Positions 55,632 through 64,000 of a stretch of 64,000 nt of DNA are shown here, in pieces. This stretch comes from Cheiracanthium punctorium (taxonomy: Eukaryota > Arthropoda > Arachnida > Araneae > Cheiracanthiidae): positions 1,612,001-1,676,000 of the forward strand of contig JAWZYV010017493.1 of NCBI GenBank assembly GCA_038373885.1. Reading direction: 5' to 3'. The notes under the pieces were generated by a model that worked only from the letters and a program-made list of their open reading frames with translations, had not been told where the DNA came from and made no database searches. The position numbers were made by a program, and so were the translations under genes. Positions within the stretch are counted from its first letter, which is position 1; each line of letters begins with the position of its first letter.

Positions 55632-57785
55632 GGAAGATCGTCAAATTTTTACCAGATGAAGAGTTATCCTCCCATATCACTAACTGGCAGTAATGGACTG
55701 TATGGTGTTTTTGTCTTTGTAAACAGAGATTTTCAGGAGCGATCGTATTTGACCCATTAACTGGCATTCCTGTTCAGAGTATTTAAAGTTTGCAGAAACT
55801 GATTTGTCCATACACTGCACGGGCATCGTTATTTTCTGCTTCCCTTTTTGGGTATGCATATATTTTTTCGTGGTACCCCAGTTTACAGAAAAACGATTTA
55901 TCTTAGCCGGGATGTTGTTGTTCAAAAGAGGGACCATCTAAAAGATAATTGACTTGTCTTTCCTGGTCAGGCGCACCGATGGTCAAACGCTCTTCGCAAG
56001 AGGTCGCAGAAGGTCAGAAGAGTCATAAATTTCCTGTAATGGGTTTCGGCGCGATCTTGATCGCAATAAGGGGTCGGGTAGATATGCAAAAAGAAGTTCC
56101 ACTGTATGTCTGTTTCCTTTTGAAAAGTTTTTATAAAAACGAGAACAAACATAACTTGTTTACCGATATATAAAACTAAATAGTATTATTTTCATATAAA
56201 AAAGGGAAATCGAGGCTCATAGCAGAATGACACGATTAAATATGTATTAATTAATGAGAAATATAGCTACAAACCGTCCAGTTTTTAATGATTAAATCAC
56301 CTTATATAAATTGTGTCACATTCATGCTTTATTCACTTTCACAGTAACATAAGTTTAAAAAAAATAATTAAAAAAACTAATCTTTTAGCCATCTGTTTGG
56401 TTTTTCTAATATTACTTTGGCTTAGCTGTAAAATTAAATCTGAAAATTATTTTATTTTTAGCGATGTGTAACACTTTAAGCGCCTTTTTAAATATCTGAT
56501 GCATTTTATTTTAATTCTTTTAATAAATATTAAATGCTTCCAGATAAGTCATCATTATACTTCTTATCCGTTTTTTGTATAACTTCCCTCACACACACGC
56601 ACAAAAAACCCTAAATAAATAAATAAAAATAGAAAATTAATGGAGTTAAAAAAAGCCTCTTTTGAACTTTAGTATTGTTATAATTATTTCTATTGATATC
56701 AAAATACAACAGAATTTTACAATAGCATTTTAAATAGTATCTTCACACTTACTTTGAGCCCATATAGGGGGCAGGTGGATGCTTGACGACCCCTCCCCCA
56801 CTTTGCAAATTCAAGAGCCTCATTAAAAGCAAATCAAAGTAAGTTTTTGTCCACTATTTAAAAAAATCAGGGGCCGACCCATAAAAAATTCTGCAGGGGG
56901 AGGGGTCACAACTGTTTTTACTCCTTTCTCTTATAAAAGCATTTCAATTTACAAAAGAATCTTTTATAGTCTACATTTGATTTGTCATGTGAGTGCACGT
57001 ACTCCCCCCATGCCCCTATGAAAATTAGAATTATGTGTGTGTTTGGGGGGGGGGGCATTTTTTCCGGGTGTCGTCGTTTTTTCCTACATTCGTAATAGAT
57101 AATAGTACATAAAGTAAATACGGAGAGATCATTTTAATAAACAAATTTATTTATTTATCAATTATTGGGTAAGAAAAAATAGATTTCACCAGTAATTGAC
57201 TCTTATGTTAGTTATTGGTGTTTTAGCCAAGTTCATGATAATTGCATACAATTTCTAGTAAATGCAGAAAATAGCTATTGAGATGGTTACCTTTAGATAA
57301 GTTTTAATATACAAGGTATCCCAAACAGGTCACGCTTTAATTCTTTACATAATAGAACCTTTTATCAAATGTTGCTATCTAGTAAGAATTTAGGAATTTA
57401 TCTTCATTTTTTGCAACTTTTTTTTTTAATCTCCAGAGGTTCTAGGTATCAAAATTTGAAATTTTAAACATTGTGCTAAAAATATTGTGATTCTCAGTAG
57501 TTAGCTTAATGCTGAAATTAAGATAAATTCATTATCAACCTGTTTCTATTTAAAGCATATTTCTTTTTAGAAATTACTTTAAATTGAATTGTATCAAATA
57601 ATTAGATGAAGTTACCTTAGATTAGTATGTAATGCAGATTTCCAAAAAGCCTGACTTATCGTCAGCATTATAGGAGTACAAAGAATGGAAGTAGGTTATT
57701 GGAAAAAATATTGAAAGCAACGATTTAACTTCTGTCTATTGTTAAATGATTCCATGTTAGATGGTAAGTGCTGAGTGAAATTCTC
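55632..57785. other. No gene recognised; GC-richer patch at 55640-56110
   Basis: The patch at 55640-56110 is less AT-rich. It opens frames on both strands (minus 55680-55937 and plus 55949-56173) that I cannot assign, and may be an unrecognised repeat or decayed coding sequence. From 56180 the DNA is AT-rich. A MITE-like terminus (CAGGGGCCGACCCATAAAAA at about 56869), poly-G at about 57043 and a CAAGGTATCCCAAACAGGTC terminus near 57313 are solo fragments. Confidence 0.35.
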
Positions 57786-57793
57786 AATAGAGA

Positions 57794-57975
57794 GAGAGTC
57801 TTATTATCGCAAGGGCAAATCGAGACTTTGCCCAGGGCCCCTTCTTTGAAATGTTGTTCCGAAATATTCTTTTTTATATCAAAATTTTATTTAAAAAAAT
57901 AAGGCAAAAATCATAGATGGGGGCCCCCCAAATTCATCAGTGCCCGGGGCCCCTGTTGGTCATAATCAAGCCCTG
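57794..57975. mobile_element. hAT-type MITE, 182 bp, perfect 8-bp target duplication
   Basis: Identical AATAGAGA copies flank it (57786-57793 and 57976-57983). The right end ATAATCAAGCCCTG is the complement of a CAGGGCTTGATTAT terminus; the left end GAGAGTCTTATTATCG is a diverged form. GGGCCCC blocks sit near each end. Confidence 0.82.
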
Positions 57976-58229
57976 AATAGAGAAGGTATTTGTATTCAAA
58001 CTTACGTTTTGTTTTAGTGGAAAAGTTTTGAATGTCAAGAGGTCATTCCTCTCCTATAACTAAATTTTGTTTGATTCACTACGGATATCTAAATATTATG
58101 CCTCCAGAAAACTCAAAAGTTTCAGAAAACCTAAAACGGCAAATAAACATTTAAAAAATCCAATAATTTTTTAAAAATTAAATAGCTAACTAATATACGC
58201 CGGACGCCTTATAGTGATTCCTTTAAAAA

Positions 58230-58910
58230 AAATACAATTTTGCAAAGTTTTAAAATTTATTAACTCAATATAAAATAAAATCGGGCATTTATTGTTTTAG
58301 TTGTTACTGATCATAATGTTACTAAATTTCATTCTACTCTCTAAAGCTGTTTTTGAGGGATACGAGAACAAACATTTACACGATTTTTACAAAATCTCAA
58401 AATATTTGAAATATTTGAAACAATTTTGGCATCTATAGTTAACAGATAAACTTGCCACATAAAATAATCTCAAATTTCATTCTGTTCCATTACAATTTTT
58501 CAGGAATGGAACAAACATTTCTCTATTTTCGCAAAATTTTAAAATCTGTAAAAAAATCAAAATACTTTGACACCTATAGTTTAAGTGACAACCTATGTGA
58601 TTATGGTAATTTTTTTTCATTCCCTTCAAAGGTTTATATGTGATAGACAAATATTTACACATTTTAAATAATTTTTTTTGAAAAACTAATCCAAATTTTC
58701 ACGGCTATAGTTTACATATTATGTCACCAAATTTCTTTTCGTTCGCTTTAGTCGTTCTTACATGATGTGTGAATAAAAAATTGCGCATTTTTTAAGAAGA
58801 TTTTCAAAAAATCTAAAAATCCAATAAAACTTAAAAAAATTCGTTGCCTATAGTTTAAGTTGAGTGACCACCTATCATGCCAGTAATTTGCATTTCAGTT
58901 TATGGTGTTT
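58230..58910. repeat. Tandem array of about 140-bp units
   Basis: CTATAGTT marks units at 58433, 58574, 58705 and 58848 (spacing 141, 131 and 143). Units carry CAAATTTCATTCTGTTCC-like and GCAAAATTTTAAAATC segments. It is the same array as 39930-42250, but at 58563-58564 the TA that is occupied in the other array by a transposon nest is empty. Confidence 0.85.
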
Positions 58911-58919
58911 TGTATCCAG

Positions 58920-59980
58920 ACCCATGTATTTTCATGAAAAGTAAGAGCAAAAATAATTAGTATTTAAAAAACATCTGGAGATTCCTTCACTTTAGTATTC
59001 ACTGTATATGGAATCTTGAGACATACTCTTTGACAGAAAAACTGTATTTGCCTTCAAATTAAAAAATTCAGTACTCTATGGTCGAATTTGGACCACTGGC
59101 AGACAAGTATAAAATTACTAACTTACCAAATGTTTCCAGATTACCTGCCGTATTTTGAATAATCTTTTGGTCAGTTGCACACAAAATAGAGGCATTTTTC
59201 TGTTTCTAGTAATATTTTTATACACATAAATGAAGATCAAATACATGATTAAGAATTTTATGGTTTGAAAATATTTTGATGATTTTTCTGCTTCAAAACA
59301 GGGAGTGCGTTTAATATGTGAGGGAGACTATTACGCGAGTAAACACGATAATCAAGTTGATATAAATTTTCATTGGTGAAGACAATATTTCTGTTGCTAA
59401 AGTATAGAACCTGATAGTTCAATAGTAAAGATATGGGATCACTAACCGAACGGTCGCGGGAACGATTCCGAACATACCACCGAAAACATCTAATCGTTAA
59501 TCGGTAAATGTGCTCGTTAAACTCGGTGAACAAACGTTCTAGAACGAAGAAACATTGAACGGTGAAGGAAGTGTAAAATCCAAAAAATGTAGTACAGCAA
59601 ACCAATGAGCAAAACAGACTTACACAGATAAAGAGTACGAACGGAAAATAAAATAAATACATAAATAATTTTTTTTAAATGTATAATACTGTTTTCAGTA
59701 TATGAAATGAAGTAAAAAAGCAATAATAGTAACAGTAGGTAATAAAAAAAATTATTATTTATATGTAATTAATTAACTTATTAGTGTGTATACTACTCGA
59801 TAATACATTTGTAACTATGCACTTAATATGGCTTATATCTGGATCAGTAAGTTTTTTAAAAAAACAACCTAAAAAGAAAAACGAACCAGTGATCAACAAA
59901 TCTTGTGATCACTGGTTCAATGATCACAAGTTCACAAGATCACTGGTTCAATGATCACGAACCAGTGATCAACAAATAAA

Positions 59981-60019
<39 letters not shown>

Positions 60020-62385
60020 TATAAAGTACATAAATATATATTTTATAGTATATTTGTACATTTTACATAGTTTTTTAAGCTTTATTAATAACTATCATCC
60101 CCCCATAAATTTCTTGAATTTTAATCCCCATCTTCTCCATCCAAAAATTCTTATTTGGACTTACAAAATTACTTAGACATACAGGATATATTAATGATTT
60201 TAAAAATCTGCCAGGATTTTTATATTTTAGAGCCATTTTATAAAGATATGTTATTAGCCTTAAATCTATTGGTACTTAAATATGCCATTTTCAAAAATCG
60301 CTAACTACTTTCCACGTCTTGATTGAATAAATTGAACTGCCATTTCTAACGTCTAACTTCTCGGTATGGAATGGAGTTCTGGAACCAAGACTTATTATCC
60401 TTTTTACAAACAAGAGCACAGTTGAGGTTATATGAATTCTGACTGGTCAAGATGATACCTAGATAAGAATCTTTGAAAGGGGGCCATAAAACCTTTCTTT
60501 TTCCTCTCTCCCAACCGACTTCCACGAAATTTTCCCATACTCGACTAATACTGTGTAATAGAGGTCAGTTGAAAGACACTAGTTCTTAAGAGTTGTAATA
60601 GCCATAGTCTGCATTCTGTTCTGAACAAGTGTTCAAAGTTTGTTATTCTAGAACTTCCAAATTTTATGTGCCATAAAAATATTTTGTTAGCAAGATTTAA
60701 CAAAACTAGTACAATTTTCACACTGAGGACGAATAATAGATTTTTTAGCTTAAAACTCTGTCAGATGTTCACTCTGTAAATGACATTAAATTAAATAAAA
60801 TTAAGAAAAATTAAAAATTTTAGTCAAAATAAACATTGTAGTTTTCTTATTGATTGTCCAATATGTAATAAAAATAATAAATTCCTATAACATTGAAATA
60901 ATAAATACAATTGCTCGATGAATTAATTATGTAAATGTCCACTCTGGTATCAGACAGTACAATTTAGTTTGATTAAAATGAAGAACGATCAGCAATCTTT
61001 TTAGTTGAAAGTGCCACGGTATGCATAAGTTATATAGAAAATTCTCATCGTTCAGTTAATTGTAAGGCGCCCGTTAAAAATGATGAATGTATATAACAAA
61101 TACTCAATTTAATACTCACGGAAGATTTATTAACAAGGTATATTGTGCTTTAAAGCCATTATCGTAACAAATCTTCTGATAAACACGTTACTTATTTAAA
61201 TTTCCCATAGTTCAGCAGAAGAACATAGTTTATGTATTTTAATCACGTTAAAAATGTCAAACTATGTTATCTGAAGGAAATATTTAAGCATCGCTCAAGT
61301 TGCAAATTTACTTTCAATATGACGTTAATTATCTGAAAGTTTATAAATCTTACGTGATTCTTTACGACGACAAGGTTAATTCAATTAGTATACTTGAATA
61401 GTACACCCGTCTTTTTTTTTTTTTTTCTAAAGGAATAATATATTAAAACGATTTTGGAAAAAAAAAAAAAAAAGATTTTGTAAATGCACGTTTAGAATGT
61501 TTTAGAGTCTGACTTCTTCCTTTTTTTTTTTTTTTCAAAAACCACCCATAAATTTCTTGAATTTTAAAAGCACAGACTAATTTCAGCTTACAAAATTTGT
61601 CTCCCCCCCCCTCGAATAAAAAGCATGTGTTATTACTAAATCAATATATGACTCAAGACAATATTGTTTTTTTCTCTTAGATTTTTGGATAAGGAAGTGA
61701 ATTTCCTTTGTAATCTAAATTTCCAAATATGAATGATTTTGAATAGACTTCTTAATGAAGCGTACACCGATGTATTTTAGCGGTAATACAGTTTCTATGG
61801 AATTCTGGACTAATCAAGAAATGGTTTGGATTTAAGGCAAGATAAAAACACTTATTTTTCTTAGAGAATTTGCCGCAAATTAACTCATGAGCATTTTTTG
61901 TAAAGGAGGGAACTTTTTCTAAACTGCGCAGAAAGGAAATATAGTGTAAAAATGATAGCAAAATTAATATCATGGTGCTTTCAAGCATTTATTTTCAAAA
62001 CGAAATTTATTTAATAAAATGAATGTCAATTATACATGACAAATTAATCCTCTCATGTATTTTTAAAGGACATGCATAATGCATTAAAAATAATGAAAAA
62101 AGTTTCCTCTATACTTAGGATCAAGTTCATATATTGACTTTTTAGTAACCTTATTAAGGTTTGTATCTTCTAAAGAATATTATTAATGTTGATAAATACA
62201 ACAAAAAAAAAATGCAGCTTGTAAACTCTAATGAAAATGTCCCCCTAACCAATTTTTTAATTAAAAAATTATTTTTTAACAATTTTCTGTCAAGATCTAA
62301 AAAAAAAGTCTTAGTTCTTGAGAACTGAAACACCTTACCACCTTACTCTAGACTAAATTTCAGTATATTTGTCCGAGTAATAATC
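58920..62385. other. No gene recognised
   Basis: AT-rich with long homopolymers (poly-T near 61411 and 61521, poly-A near 61459). The longest frames (minus 59258-59662, Phe/Tyr-rich; minus 61752-61988) have no recognisable domains. The repeat cluster at 59883-60018 is listed separately. Confidence 0.4.
59883..60018. repeat. Palindromic GAACCAGTGATCA cluster followed by poly-T
   Basis: GAACCAGTGATCA and its complement TGATCACTGGTTC alternate at 59884, 59904, 59929 and 59958, with shared AACAAAT and AATGATCAC spacers. A run of about 40 T follows (59979-60018). The arrangement makes several overlapping hairpins. Confidence 0.85.
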
Positions 62386-62390
62386 ACAGA

Positions 62391-62563
62391 CAGGGGCGTA
62401 GCCAGAAATTTTTCATGGGGAGGGTTACGACTACTACAACTCATATATATGTATACGTGTGTGTGATAATGTAGTGAAGAATGCACATTTTGTATGGCAA
62501 AAAATTCCTCATGGGGGGGGTTATGACCCCCCTAACCCTCCCCCCCCCTCGGCTACCCCCCTG
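62391..62563. mobile_element. MITE, 173 bp
   Basis: The left end CAGGGGCGTAGCCAG and right end CGGCTACCCCCCTG are inverted. The flanks ATCACAGA (62383-62390) and ATCTCAGA (62564-62571) agree at 7 of 8 bases. It is nearly identical in its interior to 15798-15965, in the same orientation. Confidence 0.9.
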
Positions 62564-62574
62564 ATCTCAGAAAA

Positions 62575-63430
62575 TGGGTAAAAAATGTATCGGATAAAAG
62601 TATAATATTTTATCATTTGTGTACTGCGAAATACATTAGGTCCCTTCTCTAAATCCTATGTAGCTCAACAGTGATAGCGTCCTGAATACCTTTGTAATTT
62701 ATTTGCCGATTGTATAAATTTTTTGTTAATTAAAATAATAATTATTTATTTATTTGTTTTGGGAAAATTTATTAATATTGTAACACGATTATTCTTGGGT
62801 ACTTCATTTCGTATAAAGTCCACTAAATATGATAACAGATTTCTATTTCACCGTAGAATATTCTTATATACTATTAAACTAAAGCTTTTATTTCTTGAAA
62901 AGCTGTTTCACCCAAATCCTTCTGTTTTGGCATTTTAAAATAAAGACATTCTGTACTTTTTTGTGTGGTATATTGTTTATTATTTTAATAAGAGATAACA
63001 AAGTATACATAAGAATAAATTCATAGACACACACACACACACACAAAAAAAAAAGTGCAAAATAATTTGTTTCCTCCAAAAATATCATTTTTCGTAATAC
63101 CTTATGTATTTTATATAAGATATTTAGTGTGAATGAAATTCTTATGATTTTTTACCCGTTTGTATAAACTAAAGTTAAAAAGTATACATTGAAAATGTTG
63201 CAGCTGCATGTCTGACAACTCAGAAAAATTTTAGATTCAGTGTCGTACCTAGGTAAAGTAACGTTCATGTGGCAGACAACATTATGCGCTCTTTCTCTTA
63301 GAAAGACACTGAACACTTTGTACGGTCATTCTAAACATTTCTTTCGAATGACAAATTATATTTTCAAATTATAAAAGTCTCACAGATTCATGTTCTAAGA
63401 GCAGTCATTTAAAAATAGATATTTTAGCGT
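62575..63430. other. No gene recognised; (CA)n microsatellite
   Basis: AT-rich. A CA run lies at about 63027-63045 followed by poly-A. Short frames here are low complexity. Confidence 0.4.
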
Positions 63431-63462
63431 TTTGTTTAACTTGTTCGTTTTCATCGTTTCAA

Positions 63463-63625
63463 GGAAGCGACGGCAGCGATTTTTTCTTCTGCACTCAGCG
63501 TTGCTTCCCGGCTTGGGTCTTTCAGTGCAACTCAAATTTGGGTTGCTGGCCCACAACAGGATCATTCAAAGACCGAAACTAGGAAGCAACGATGATTGCA
63601 GAAGAAATAATCACTGTCGTCGCAT
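63463..63625. repeat. Imperfect inverted repeat, arms of about 75-80 bp
   Basis: Left GCGACGGCAGCGATTTTTTC through GCGTTGCTTCC and GGGTCTTTCA pairs with right GAAAGACCG, GAAGCAACGATG and GAAATAATCACTGTCGTCGC. The centre near 63535 contains CAAATTTG. Arms differ by scattered substitutions. A plus-strand frame of about 110 residues (63432-63770) spans it and owes its existence to this repeat. Confidence 0.75.
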
Positions 63626-64000
63626 ATCTGTAAAGGTAAGAGTGAATGGGTTGATTGTTTCATTCATTGTGTCAGTGTCTTTGTTGGAATCTGTAACCCC
63701 TTTAAAGTATTGCGCATGGAACGTGCCCTACCTGCCATACTCAGCTGCTCCACTGGATAGAGAAGCATAGAGAATATGAATTCATGTTGGATTTTTAATA
63801 GAATAAACTTTTTAAAAATCACTGCGATTGTGTAATTAGAGATGGTTACAAGTTTTATAAAGAAGTTGCATTTGAACTCTTCTCAAGAATTGTTAATATC
63901 AAAGACGCAATTTCCGTTACTGCAAAATCGTTTGATATTTTGCAAAATCAATTCAGCAATAAGTTCTCTCCCCGCCCAATATGTTTAGTAGTAATTGTAA

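Noticed and set aside
59258..59662. 134-residue minus frame rich in Phe, Tyr and Leu as a membrane protein
   Set aside because: AT-rich composition alone can produce this; no start context, homology or splice sites were convincing.
63432..63770. 112-residue plus-strand frame
   Set aside because: It spans an imperfect inverted repeat, which explains the open frame; composition and motifs are not protein-like.

Overview
The window is AT-rich nuclear DNA from an animal, most likely an arthropod; the dense, nested DNA-transposon load would suit a chelicerate, but no lineage-specific marker was identified. Evidence for a eukaryote is an HDAC6-type deacetylase, a C2H2 zinc-finger gene with a splice acceptor before its start codon, and many hAT, Tc1/mariner and piggyBac-like elements, microsatellites and long homopolymers. 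No operons, tRNA genes, rRNA genes or CRISPR arrays were seen.

Only two protein-coding genes look intact. A four-finger C2H2 protein with an N-terminal zinc ribbon lies on the minus strand at 35039-35668. A 959-residue HDAC6 orthologue lies on the plus strand at 46821-49700. It has two complete deacetylase domains and a ubiquitin-binding zf-UBP finger, all in one uninterrupted exon. Other coding traces are dead transposases: mariner-like (567-850 and 23193-24458), hAT (38393-38629 and 51484-52555), and two unrecognised decayed ORFs.

Layout. 1-20.6 kb is repeat-rich: hAT MITEs, a piggyBac-like foldback element, a 1.56 kb inverted repeat built from 173-bp tandem units, and a perfect 122-bp palindrome. 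22.9-26.4 kb holds a mariner-like element with 150-bp terminal repeats and a second MITE inside its transposase, then an element with about 400-bp terminal repeats carrying tRNA-like segments. 26.4-37 kb is quieter, contains the zinc-finger gene and has few repeats. 37-45.2 kb is a stack of hAT and TA-target elements, including a four-deep nest whose empty target site survives in a related array at 58.2-58.9 kb. 45.2-50 kb is the HDAC6 locus. 50-64 kb has more MITEs, a dead hAT transposase, a 94-bp-arm foldback and AT-rich DNA with no recognised gene.

The two genes do not form an evident pathway. HDAC6 is a cytoplasmic tubulin/HSP90 deacetylase and ubiquitin sensor; the zinc-finger protein is a probable nuclear DNA-binding factor of unknown target. 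The most informative feature is the transposon archaeology: six elements have perfect 8-bp target duplications, seven more have one mismatch, and several insertions can be ordered in time.
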